Source of the DNA: Alphaproteobacteria bacterium | GTDB taxonomy: Bacteria; Pseudomonadota; Alphaproteobacteria; Caulobacterales; Hyphomonadaceae | DNA: 64,000 nucleotides | Direction of reading: 5' to 3' | Assembly (NCBI GenBank): GCA_016125405.1 | Contig: WGLW01000003.1 | Span: 186,001-250,000 of the forward strand | Shown: positions 17,704 through 25,511 of the stretch, one piece after another | How the letters are laid out: the number at the start of each line of letters is the position of its first letter | How positions within the stretch are numbered: position 1 is the first letter of the stretch | Notes under the pieces: generated by a model | Databases searched by the model: none | What the model saw: the letters and a program-made list of their open reading frames with translations, nothing else | What the model was told of the DNA's origin: nothing | Translations under genes and position numbers: made by a program

Positions 17704-17740
17704 GTCCCCTCATCCTCCGACGGGTTCGGGACGAGGGGAC
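17704..17740 (-). terminator. Imperfect inverted repeat after carboxylesterase gene
   Basis: GTCCCCTCATCC pairs with GGACGAGGGGAC apart from one A-C mismatch, around a 13-base loop. It lies 19 bases beyond the carboxylesterase stop on the minus strand and could end its transcript. There is no U-tract, so the assignment is weak. Confidence 0.35.
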
Positions 17741-17758
17741 GCGAGGTTTGGAGACCGG

Positions 17759-19384
17759 CTAGGTCATCAGAAGGGCGCGCTGGTCCTTGCGGATATCGTT
17801 TTCGACTTCCGGCTGCAGCTTGAAGACCATCATCGGACGATCTTTCGCGTTATAGGCCGGCCACATCGGCACCTTGGCGTTGTTCGGATCGCCATTCTTT
17901 GTGAAGGCCAGCCAGGTCTCTGACATGATGTCGGCGATCTGCTGGGCCTCGGGGCCAGTGCCCGACATGCTTTCGGACTTGGCGACATTGTCGAACACCA
18001 TGCCGATTTCAAGCGCGTGGGGAACATACCGCTTGCCACCCATCACCGGCGTCACCCAGTCGACCTCGTAGAAATAGATCGGCGCGGCGCCCGCCGCCAT
18101 GGAGCGGCGATCCGCGATCGTCACACTGCCCTGGAAGAAGCGGGCGTCGGACGTCGCTTCGAACCAGAGTTCGGGCGCTTCGATGCTCGGCTGCTCCTTC
18201 TTGTAGGCGGCGATGATTTTCGCCGGGTCCTTTTTCGGAAAGCTCTTCTTCAATTCGGCCGGCAACGTGTCCCAGGTGATATCGAACGGTTGCGTGCCGG
18301 CACGAACGAGGGACGTGCCCTCGGTTCGGCAGCATCCGATCATCACCGGAATATCGTTCGAGACTGGCGGGGAATCCGGGTCGAACGGGTCTCGCGTCAT
18401 GCTGCGGCCGTCGAGCACCGGTCCGGAACCCGCGGCAGGGACTTCGGCGAACGCCGCCAGCAGGTCGTCAACCGGCCGCGTCTTGATCTCGGCGATGTTG
18501 TCCTTGGTGATGTTCAGCTTGGCGAGGAACTCGTCGGCGGCTTTGGAGGAGGCCTCCATCGTCGCGTGCTTGATGCGCGGACCGGATTCGATGATCGCGC
18601 GGTGGAAAAGGCCCTTGGCCGAATCCATCGCCAGCAGCGTGCAGATTTTTGCGCCGCCGCCGCTCTGGCCGAAGATCATCACCTTGCCGGGATCGCCGCC
18701 GAAGGCCGGGATGTTATCGCGCACCCATTCCAGCGCGTGAACCATGTCCAGCGATCCGGCGTTGGCGGAATCTTCGAAGCCAGCGCCGTATTTTTCGAGG
18801 TTGAGGTGACCGAACACGTTGAGGCGGTGGTTGACCGTCACCACGACGACATCGCCGCGCTTGGCCAGCCGCACGCCGTCATAGGCCAGCGACGAGCCCG
18901 AGCCCGTGGTGAAGCCGCCGCCGTGGAACCAGACCATCACGGGCCGCTTCTTGTCGTCGACCGCAGGGGTCCAGACGTTGAGGAAGAGGCAGTCCTCGCT
19001 TTTCGGCGGGCCGGGTTGCGGGCGCCAGGATGAGAAGAGGCCGCCGCCGTCGCCGGCCGGGTTCTGCGGGGTTGAGTTGCCGTATTCGACCGCGTCTTTC
19101 ACGTCGGTCCATGGCTCGGGCGCCGCCGGCGGGCCAAACCGGTTCTTGCCGGTGTCAGCGCCATAGCGCACGCCCTTGAAGCCGCTGATGCCGTCTTCGA
19201 TAAAGCCCTTCACCTGACCGTATTTCGTGGTGGCGACAGGCGCGGCGGGCGCTGCTGGCGTCGCGGCTGTGGTGTCGGCGGCCTTGGAGCAGGCCGCGAG
19301 CACGCCGCCTGACGCTGTCAACGCGGCAATCGCAACGCCAGCCTTGAGCATTCCCCGGCGTGTGCCGGTTCCCGAGATGTCCAT
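17759..19384 (-). CDS. Exported type-B carboxylesterase (Tat lipoprotein)
   Basis: This is a 541-residue carboxylesterase/cholinesterase-family hydrolase. The N-terminus has a Tat-like GTRRGMLKAG followed by a hydrophobic run and the lipobox LAAC, so it is probably exported folded and lipid-anchored. An Ala/Pro-rich linker precedes the catalytic domain. The oxyanion-hole motif is WFHGGGFTTG, the nucleophile elbow is GQSGGGAK, and a typical first disulphide region SEDCLFLNVW is present. It would hydrolyse esters in the periplasm; the substrate is unknown. An inverted repeat lies past its stop, and the DUF4336 gene is upstream on the same strand after a 105-base gap. Confidence 0.9.
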   Translation of the reverse strand: MDISGTGTRRGMLKAGVAIAALTASGGVLAACSKAADTTAATPAAPAAPVATTKYGQVKGFIEDGISGFKGVRYGADTGKNRFGPPAAPEPWTDVKDAVEYGNSTPQNPAGDGGGLFSSWRPQPGPPKSEDCLFLNVWTPAVDDKKRPVMVWFHGGGFTTGSGSSLAYDGVRLAKRGDVVVVTVNHRLNVFGHLNLEKYGAGFEDSANAGSLDMVHALEWVRDNIPAFGGDPGKVMIFGQSGGGAKICTLLAMDSAKGLFHRAIIESGPRIKHATMEASSKAADEFLAKLNITKDNIAEIKTRPVDDLLAAFAEVPAAGSGPVLDGRSMTRDPFDPDSPPVSNDIPVMIGCCRTEGTSLVRAGTQPFDITWDTLPAELKKSFPKKDPAKIIAAYKKEQPSIEAPELWFEATSDARFFQGSVTIADRRSMAAGAAPIYFYEVDWVTPVMGGKRYVPHALEIGMVFDNVAKSESMSGTGPEAQQIADIMSETWLAFTKNGDPNNAKVPMWPAYNAKDRPMMVFKLQPEVENDIRKDQRALLMT

Positions 19385-19489
19385 GATGTCCTCCCTCGCG
19401 CCTGGCTCTCATCGGGCAGGCGTCTGGGCGGGACGCTAAGGCGTGACTTCCGGGACGGCAAGTCGGCAGGCGCGAGGCGGCGCCGACAA

Positions 19490-20194
19490 TCAGGTTGACT
19501 GGAGTATCTTCGACCAGGCTGCCATTGCGGCGTCACGGGCGTTGCGGTCGATCAGGTCGCCGTGGGACAGGATGATCCGCTGAAAGTCCCAGGCCAGGAT
19601 GCGCCGCAGCGATGTCGCCGCCGCGTGGCGGTCGCGCCAGCCCATCTGGTACTCGGGCGCCGGCCGCGGCTTGTTCCACATGTGGAACACATATTTGAAC
19701 AGGAATTTCAGTGCGCCCCCGGTGTTGGGCGTCGCGTCGGTGAAGTTCTCGATGAGGTCGACCAGGATCAGCGTTCGGCTTGCGCGATGAAACATAGCGA
19801 CCTCGCGCATGATGCGCGTGCCCTCAACGAGCGCCAGGTCAATTTCGCCTGCCCATACCGAAGGAACGACATCGCCGAGCACGCCATCATACTTCAGGTT
19901 TGGATCCCTGCGCGCGACACCCGGACAGATCCAGGTTTTCGCCGTTGGAAATGCAGCCTGGGCGGTCGCGACGTGGAGGTGGTGGAAATTGCCGGGGGCC
20001 ACGACGTGCGCCACCGGTCCCAGCGCCGAGATCTCTCGGGCGAGAGGTGGAGTAATCTCGCAGGGCGAATGCAGGATCAGCTGGCCCGATGCGAGGCGGA
20101 TGATCGTCATTCGCGCCTCGAACCGGGTTCCGGCCAGCCGGACGGGATAGGCGCGAAGCCAGATCTGGTCTGCGATACAGGGCGTCAGCAGCAT
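19490..20194 (-). CDS. DUF4336 (metallo-beta-lactamase-like) protein
   Basis: This 234-residue protein has the DUF4336 layout, a diverged metallo-beta-lactamase fold. It begins with IADQIWLRAYPVRLAGTRFEARMTIIRLASGQL. The motif NFHHLHV stands where true lactamases have HxHxDH, and ILSHGDLID lies near the C-terminus. The standard metal ligands are only partly kept, so enzymatic activity is uncertain. I start at MLLTPC, which has a GGTGGGAA sequence upstream. It is transcribed divergently from the PaaI thioesterase gene. Confidence 0.75.
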   Translation of the reverse strand: MLLTPCIADQIWLRAYPVRLAGTRFEARMTIIRLASGQLILHSPCEITPPLAREISALGPVAHVVAPGNFHHLHVATAQAAFPTAKTWICPGVARRDPNLKYDGVLGDVVPSVWAGEIDLALVEGTRIMREVAMFHRASRTLILVDLIENFTDATPNTGGALKFLFKYVFHMWNKPRPAPEYQMGWRDRHAAATSLRRILAWDFQRIILSHGDLIDRNARDAAMAAWSKILQST

Positions 20195-20342
20195 CGCGTT
20201 CCCACCGGAAGAACAACATACCGTTTTGTCAGCGCCTGCGGCTTGCGTCCACCAGGCCAACTTCGATCAGGCCGACGTCCGCAATGAAAACCGGCCAGCC
20301 GGTCCGCAAGCTTTCGTTGACTGGGCCGCGCAGCAAGACGAG

Positions 20343-20777
20343 ATGTTTGGCATGGACACGATGACGGACGTACCCGCGGGCTTCGCGCCGCACTTCCGCA
20401 AGTCGCAACTCACCGATCCGTGGGAACCGATCTTCTCGAAGCGCGAGCCCGGCAAGGTAGTGATCGGCCTTTATGCGCGCGAGGTGCACTGCAATTCTCG
20501 TGGCATGGTCCATGGCGGTCTCATCGCAACGCTGGCCGACAACGCTATGGGGCTGAGCTGCGTGGAAACGCTGATTGCAAAGGATCGCAAGCCGGAGGGA
20601 GGTCTGGTGACGATTTCGCTTGCGGTCGACTTTGTCAGCGCCGCGAAGCTGGGCCAGTGGGTGGCGTTCGACACCGGCTATGTGAAGACCGGACGCACGC
20701 TATGTTTCGCACAGGCCTTTGTGACGGCGGACGGCGAGGTGATCGCCCGTGCAGATGCACGCTTCAAGATTGGGTAA
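20343..20777 (+). CDS. PaaI family thioesterase (hotdog fold)
   Basis: The 144-residue product has the hotdog thioesterase core: the helix-strand junction CNSRGMVHGGLIATLADNAMG carries the catalytic acid region and HGG loop, and is followed by VDFVSAAKLGQWVAF and VKTGRTLCFAQAFVT. Such enzymes hydrolyse acyl-CoA thioesters, often of aromatic or medium-chain acids, as homotetramers. The start is uncertain: ATGs occur at 20343, 20352 and 20361. I choose the first, which has AAGACGAG upstream. It overlaps the end of the convergent membrane-protein gene by 14 bases. Confidence 0.8.
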   Translation: MFGMDTMTDVPAGFAPHFRKSQLTDPWEPIFSKREPGKVVIGLYAREVHCNSRGMVHGGLIATLADNAMGLSCVETLIAKDRKPEGGLVTISLAVDFVSAAKLGQWVAFDTGYVKTGRTLCFAQAFVTADGEVIARADARFKIG

Positions 20778-21471
20778 TGGGCCCGGCGCGCAGCACCATC
20801 ACCTTCTGCCAGATCTTGCGGCTGAGGTTTCCGGTCAGGTTCTCGATCTCGTTGACGGTCTGGATGATCACCGGATCCTGAACATCCTGCATGTAGAGCG
20901 CGGCGAGCTTGCCGGTGAGCGCCAGCATGTCGGAGCAATAGTCGAGATAGCGCAGCAGGTGCGCATCGCTCATCACCTCGCCGGGCGCCTCGCCGCGAGC
21001 CAGGTAACCCTCCTCCAGCGCGGGCGGGTCCTTGCTGATCTGGTGCATGTCGACGACATGGGCGATGGACCGCAGTTCGTGCAGGTCGCGCAGCACCGCC
21101 TCGCGCCGCATTCGGGATTCCAGATTGAGCAGGAACCACACCGCCGCCCCAGCCAGCACGAAAAGGTTCACAAGCGAATCCAGACCCTGCAGGGCGCTGA
21201 AGGCGTCGCCGGCGAGATTCATGGTGGCGATGCGGAAGATCAGCCAGGCGATGCCCGCGACGCCGGCCCCCACGACGGCGCCGACCGCGGCGCGCAGCAG
21301 GAAATTCGGCCGGCGCGTCTGGTTGCAGCGGCGACGCTCCTGCTGGGACAGCGTCACCAGTTCGGCGCACAACCGGCTTATGCCGCGTTCCGGAAAACGT
21401 TCCTCGATGCGAGCCTGCAGGCTGACGAGGGTGGTCTCGATCTGGTCGGCGTTGAGCGTGCGGTAGGACAT
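20764..21471 (-). CDS. Membrane protein with two central helices, unknown function
   Basis: This 235-residue protein is not recognised. A charged N-terminal region of about 55 residues precedes two transmembrane segments (LLRAAVGAVVGAGVAGIAWLIF and LVNLFVLAGAAVWFLL). A long, mostly helical cytoplasmic C-terminus of about 110 residues follows, with HELRSIAHVVDMHQISKDP and a repeated heptad-like TGKLAALYMQDVQDPVIIQTVNEIENL that may form a coiled coil. The layout suggests a dimeric membrane-anchored helper or sensor, but nothing catalytic is visible. The ICMT-family gene lies 15 bases upstream on the same strand. Confidence 0.7.
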   Translation of the reverse strand: MSYRTLNADQIETTLVSLQARIEERFPERGISRLCAELVTLSQQERRRCNQTRRPNFLLRAAVGAVVGAGVAGIAWLIFRIATMNLAGDAFSALQGLDSLVNLFVLAGAAVWFLLNLESRMRREAVLRDLHELRSIAHVVDMHQISKDPPALEEGYLARGEAPGEVMSDAHLLRYLDYCSDMLALTGKLAALYMQDVQDPVIIQTVNEIENLTGNLSRKIWQKVMVLRAGPITQS

Positions 21472-21486
21472 GGATGCAGAAGGCCT

Positions 21487-22077
21487 TTACCAGATCGCCG
21501 GAATGAATCGCTTCACGCGACGGGTGTAGACGTCATAAGCGGTTCCGAACGTGGCCCGCAGCAGTTTTTCCTCGATCATCACCCGCATCATCGTTCCGGT
21601 GATGTAGATCGGGATGCTCACGACCAGATTGAGTGTATGGCCCAGCGAAATCGCCGTCGCGACCATCATGCCGAACAAAGCGACGTAGATCGGATTGCGC
21701 ATCACGGCGAATGGTCCGCTCTGGACCAGGCTGTGGTCTCCGCGCGTGCGGGCCACGAGGCTCCAGTTCAAGCCCATTGTCCGCTGTGACCAGATGAAGA
21801 GGCCTACGGAGAGGAAGGCGACAAGGGCTGGCAGTACGGCGGCGATCCAGATCGTTGGCGTCGCCGGCCAGGAAAAGCGGAATGGCCCGGCCCACGTCAG
21901 CCAGACGCCGACGCCCTGGAGAGCGATACCGAAAACGGACTTGTTGTCCCGCTGAGCCACGGCGGATTTTTCCCGGGCCGACCGCATCCGCGCGGTCGCC
22001 ATGGGGATCACCATGCCGAGCCAGGCGAGCCCGGTTGCAGACATCGCCACCGGATTGCCAGGAGTGAAGAGCAACAT
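21487..22077 (-). CDS. Isoprenylcysteine carboxyl methyltransferase-family membrane protein
   Basis: This is a 196-residue integral membrane protein with four to five transmembrane helices. The C-terminal half carries the ICMT/phospholipid-methyltransferase signature: HSLVQSGPFAVMRNPIYVALFGMM, then the paired acidic residues IEEKLLRATFG and YDVYTRRVKRFIPAIW. These bind S-adenosylmethionine in the eukaryotic relatives. Bacterial members methylate unknown small molecules or lipids. It is followed closely on the same strand by the unrecognised two-helix protein. Confidence 0.82.
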   Translation of the reverse strand: MLLFTPGNPVAMSATGLAWLGMVIPMATARMRSAREKSAVAQRDNKSVFGIALQGVGVWLTWAGPFRFSWPATPTIWIAAVLPALVAFLSVGLFIWSQRTMGLNWSLVARTRGDHSLVQSGPFAVMRNPIYVALFGMMVATAISLGHTLNLVVSIPIYITGTMMRVMIEEKLLRATFGTAYDVYTRRVKRFIPAIW

Positions 22078-22113
22078 GACCGGCCCCGCCGCCGGATCGA
22101 CTCCGGCCCTGGC

Positions 22114-23148
22114 TCAGTCTGCCGCATCGTCGTCGTATCCCACAAGGTGCAGCGGCCGGGCCTTGCGCCCTTCCAGTTCGGCCCAGCGGGCGAGGGCGTC
22201 GTCGCGGCCGTGAGTGATCCAGAGCTCGCGGGGGTTCACCTGGCGTGCGGTGTCGGTCAGCTCGTCCCAGTCGGCATGATCCGAGATCACCAGCGGCAGC
22301 TCGATCCCGCCCGCCTTGGCGCGCTGGCGGATGTTCATCCAGCCCGAGGCGAAGGCGATGACGGGGTCAGGAAAGCGCTGCGCCCATGGCGTCGAGGTTG
22401 CGGACGGAGGACAAAGCACGATGCGTCCGGCGAACTTCTCGCTCTCGCCGCGCTGGCCCTTGTCGAGTGTCGCGGGCGCCAGCGGACCCAGCCGGACACC
22501 AAGACGCTCATACATGTCGCAAAGCGCCTTCAGTGCGCCGTGAATGTAGATCGTTTCGTCGTAACCGGCCTCGCGCAGAAGGGCGATCACCCGTTGCGCC
22601 TTCCCAAAGGCGTAGACGCCGACGAGGTGCGTGCGCTCCGGAAAAGCCTCAACGCTCTTGAGGAGCTTCGCCACTTCTTCGCTCGCGTCCGGATGACGGA
22701 ACACGGGAAGGGCGAACGTCGCCTCCGAAATGAACACGTCGCAGGGAACGACCTCGAAGCCGGCGCAGGTGGGATCCCGGCGACGCTTGTAATCACCGGT
22801 GCAGACCATTCGCAGGCCCTTCCAGGTGACCGCCGCCTGCGCCGAGCCGATCACGTGACCAGCCGGCGCCAGCCGGACATCGACATCGCCGATCCGCGTA
22901 GTCGCGCCATAGCTGGCCGGCTGGCGCGAGGCGGTAAAGTCTTCTCCGTACCGCACCGCCATCGCCTCGAGCGTTTCTGGTGTGGCAAGCACAGCGCCGT
23001 GGCCAGCGCGGGCGTGATCGGAGTGGCCGTGGGTGATAACGGCGCGATCCACCGCGCGTGTCGGGTCGATATAGAAATCCCCGGGCGGGCAATAGAGCCC
23101 GGCTGGCGTCGGCCGCAACAGGTCCTCGGGGCGGATCATGGGAGCCAT
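22114..23148 (-). CDS. Ligase-associated DNA-damage-response exonuclease (MBL fold)
   Basis: The protein (344 aa from the chosen start) is a beta-CASP-like metallo-beta-lactamase nuclease. Metal ligands are in HGHSDHARAG (HxHxDH), in APAGHVIGSAQ, and in the aspartate of CTGDYK, with a C-terminal ISDHADWDEL. These match the exonuclease of the bacterial ligase/Lhr/PdeM set. The start at MAPMIRPEDLL is supported by GGGAG about 10 bases upstream. The usual partner genes are not adjacent. Instead the ICMT-family gene follows and a lipocalin-like gene diverges upstream. Confidence 0.9.
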   Translation of the reverse strand: MAPMIRPEDLLRPTPAGLYCPPGDFYIDPTRAVDRAVITHGHSDHARAGHGAVLATPETLEAMAVRYGEDFTASRQPASYGATTRIGDVDVRLAPAGHVIGSAQAAVTWKGLRMVCTGDYKRRRDPTCAGFEVVPCDVFISEATFALPVFRHPDASEEVAKLLKSVEAFPERTHLVGVYAFGKAQRVIALLREAGYDETIYIHGALKALCDMYERLGVRLGPLAPATLDKGQRGESEKFAGRIVLCPPSATSTPWAQRFPDPVIAFASGWMNIRQRAKAGGIELPLVISDHADWDELTDTARQVNPRELWITHGRDDALARWAELEGRKARPLHLVGYDDDAAD

Positions 23149-23226
23149 ATGAGTGCTCCCGGGATTTTTCGCCAATTTTTCTTGCCGCGCGGTGCTCCAA
23201 TGGGCGTCCAGCTGCGTAAACGGCGC

Positions 23227-23784
23227 ATGACATACACGCGCCGCCGTAAGGTCGTCTGGCCCCTTCTGGTTCTGACCCTTGGATTGTCAGCCTGTATTAC
23301 CGCGTCCGGACCCGGCGGTGCGCCGCCTCCCGTCGCGCATGTCGACAAGGATCGGCTGTATTCCGGCGACTGGCACGAGATCGCCTATCACCCAACCTGG
23401 TTGACCAAGGGCTGCGTCGCGGGTGTGACGCGCTACACGCCGTCGGACAAGCCTAACAAGGTCGGCGTTCGCGATTCCTGCCGCAAGGACACGGTCGACG
23501 GGAAGGAAAAGGCCGTAAGCGGAACGGGCACAATCCTGGACCCGGGAACCAACGCCCGTGTCCGGGTGACCTACTTCCCGTTTGTCAGCCGCACCACGCG
23601 CGTCGCGGCGCTGGCCCCGGACTACAGCTGGTTCATCACCGTGACGCCGGGGTTCGGCGAACTCAACATCTTCACGCGCGATCCGCAGATCAGCCCGGAG
23701 CTGCGCGCCGACCTGACGGCCCGTGCAAAGGCCATGGGGTACGACGTCTCCAAGCTGTATTTTCCGCCGCAACCGGACCACTAA
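23227..23784 (+). CDS. Lipocalin-like lipoprotein
   Basis: The product (about 185 aa) has a basic N-terminus, a hydrophobic segment and the lipobox LSAC, so it should be an outer- or inner-membrane lipoprotein. The mature part opens with LYSGDWHEIAYHPTWLTKGC, the bacterial lipocalin motif (G-x-W-x-E-I), and continues with GVTRYTP and FPFVSRTTRVAALAPDYSWFITVTPG, as in Blc-type proteins that bind lipids. Two cysteines may form a disulphide. The start could be at 23200 rather than 23227; neither has a clear ribosome-binding site. It is divergent from the exonuclease gene. Confidence 0.8.
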   Translation: MTYTRRRKVVWPLLVLTLGLSACITASGPGGAPPPVAHVDKDRLYSGDWHEIAYHPTWLTKGCVAGVTRYTPSDKPNKVGVRDSCRKDTVDGKEKAVSGTGTILDPGTNARVRVTYFPFVSRTTRVAALAPDYSWFITVTPGFGELNIFTRDPQISPELRADLTARAKAMGYDVSKLYFPPQPDH

Positions 23785-23814
23785 CGCCTGCCAGCGATCC
23801 GGCTTGCCGGCGTA

Positions 23815-24564
23815 TCAGAATGCCGTCTTCAGGATGTAGCGGCGGTTGAGCGGGTGAACGTGGCGCGCGTTGTCCGGAAACTTGGCGGCCATCTTGGCGA
23901 GTTGCTCGCGGCTGGCGGTCAGAGGTTGCGAGACAACCGTCCAGGTCACGGTTTCCGAGCAGGGCGGCGTGGTCAGCGACCCCATGTACCGGAACGCTGC
24001 GGCGTGGGCCGGTACAAGCCGGCCGGGATCGACCGGGAATGTAGCGGGCACTTTTCCTTCGCGCTCTGGCGCCGCCGCGATGATCCGGTTCAACTCCGGG
24101 TTCGCCGCGCCCTCTCCGAACAGAACGCCGACAACCGCGATGCGGCCATCCGCTGACTGGTGGACGAGGTGCGCTTCCATCGGAAAGGATTTGCCGTCGA
24201 TCGTGTGTTCGGATGGGTGGTGGAAATGCACCTGCAGGAATTTGTAGGTGACGCCGCCAATCACGACGTCGCCGGCATTGGCGGCGTCGACCTGCACGGT
24301 GTGGCCATTGTTGAGGACTACGGCGCTAGCGGCTTGATGCCAGCCACGCTTTAGCGGGGAGGCGCTCGCTGAGATGGCGCCTGAAAGATCGACGGGGGAT
24401 TGCTGCGTGCCCGAGGCGCAAACGCCGCCCCATTCGCCGCCATGTTCGTCGTTCGCGGGCGTTTCGCCCGAGGCTGGTTGCGCAAGCGCCAGGCAGGCGA
24501 GGCCCGCCAGCGCAAGTGCGCCCATCGCAAGTGAAGCCCGAATCGAAACCGTCATCGTCGTCAT
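23815..24564 (-). CDS. Alpha-class carbonic anhydrase, periplasmic
   Basis: This is a 249-residue alpha carbonic anhydrase with a signal peptide (cleavage near ALAQPASGE). The zinc histidines are in FLQVHFHHPSEH and MEAHLVHQ. The proton-shuttle and threonine regions are represented by NNGHTVQV and TTPPCSETVTW, and single cysteines near each end match the family disulphide. It interconverts CO2 and bicarbonate in the periplasm, probably to help bicarbonate or CO2 uptake or pH balance. It converges with the lipocalin gene. No bicarbonate transporter lies beside it. Confidence 0.95.
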   Translation of the reverse strand: MTTMTVSIRASLAMGALALAGLACLALAQPASGETPANDEHGGEWGGVCASGTQQSPVDLSGAISASASPLKRGWHQAASAVVLNNGHTVQVDAANAGDVVIGGVTYKFLQVHFHHPSEHTIDGKSFPMEAHLVHQSADGRIAVVGVLFGEGAANPELNRIIAAAPEREGKVPATFPVDPGRLVPAHAAAFRYMGSLTTPPCSETVTWTVVSQPLTASREQLAKMAAKFPDNARHVHPLNRRYILKTAF

Positions 24565-24667
24565 TATCCAGTCGCCTCCTTAATTGACCCTCTCTGGCGA
24601 CTGTATGCGCGTGCCCCTAGCAATTAATTAAGAACGAGGCCGGATTTGTTAAGGTCTGGGGCTTGTC

Positions 24668-25366
24668 TCAGGGCTCCTTCGCCTGAGCGACCGGCGTCAG
24701 GTTCGAAATCGTGTGAATGATGTTGGCGTGGATATCGATGCCCAGCGCCGAGGCGCGGAAGGCGGTGTCCAGCCGCGAGGTGTAGGTCCGGCCATTGGGC
24801 GCCGGAGCGCACTGGCCTGTCATGTTCACCTCATAGACCTTGGCGATGATGATCGGCTTCCACGGCTTTAGCAGACGGGCGCTGAAGCTGCGGATCTGGG
24901 CGGTTTCGGCATCCACCAGCATTTCCGCCCAAAGCTGCTTGTAGAGGTCGCGCTGATCCGAGTCCGGCTTTGGCGGCAACGGCCTGAAGCCGAAGATGCG
25001 GCCCCCGGCCGTTTCGCCCCGGTCGGAGATCGGACCATCGGCGCCGCTCGAGAGCTTGTCGCACCAGATGTCTTCTCCGCTGGAGTTGCGTTCGTAGCGC
25101 GCCTTGATCTTCTTGAGGTCGGTCTCCTCGCCCCGGACCACGGTAATGGTCGCCCGTTCGCCCTTGGGTTTGGAGGGGTCGATATGGCCGGCAATATAGC
25201 TTGGCTTGTCGCCATCGTTCTCGTCGACGAAGTCGAATGCATAAAGCTGGGTCGAGGGCGGCGGCGTGATCGCCTTGGCGAACAGCGCCGGTACGGTCTG
25301 GGCGAGCGCCGGCGCGGCGACGGCGCCGGACAGCGACAGCAGGACTAGGAGGGCGAAGCGCATCAT
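24668..25366 (-). CDS. Exported protein of unknown function
   Basis: The 232-residue product has a signal peptide (MRFALLVLLSLSGAVAAPALA) and a periplasmic domain of about 210 residues. Visible features are a conserved-looking VDENDGDKPSYIAGHIDPSKPKG opening, a single pair of cysteines (DIWCDKL and TGQCAP), and a tryptophan-rich segment RLLKPWKPIIIAKVYEVNM. I do not recognise the family. A second start 42 bases upstream (MAKLRHK) is possible but would make an unusually long leader. It is divergent from the Lhr-type helicase gene. Confidence 0.6.
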   Translation of the reverse strand: MMRFALLVLLSLSGAVAAPALAQTVPALFAKAITPPPSTQLYAFDFVDENDGDKPSYIAGHIDPSKPKGERATITVVRGEETDLKKIKARYERNSSGEDIWCDKLSSGADGPISDRGETAGGRIFGFRPLPPKPDSDQRDLYKQLWAEMLVDAETAQIRSFSARLLKPWKPIIIAKVYEVNMTGQCAPAPNGRTYTSRLDTAFRASALGIDIHANIIHTISNLTPVAQAKEP

Positions 25367-25511
25367 GGAGCGGGAAACTTTCCTGCGTTTGTGGCGCAAT
25401 TTGGCCATGACGCGCTGAACCAGCCCTGAATGGATAAATCGCAATCTGGCAGGCCCGCTCTCCCGGTCTGCAGGATGGCGAGGGACCCCTCCAGGCCTTA
25501 TCTTGCCGCCA

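Noticed and set aside
17704-17740. The hairpin as part of a dispersed repeat family.
   Set aside because: I found only one copy in the window, so it is listed only as a weak terminator.
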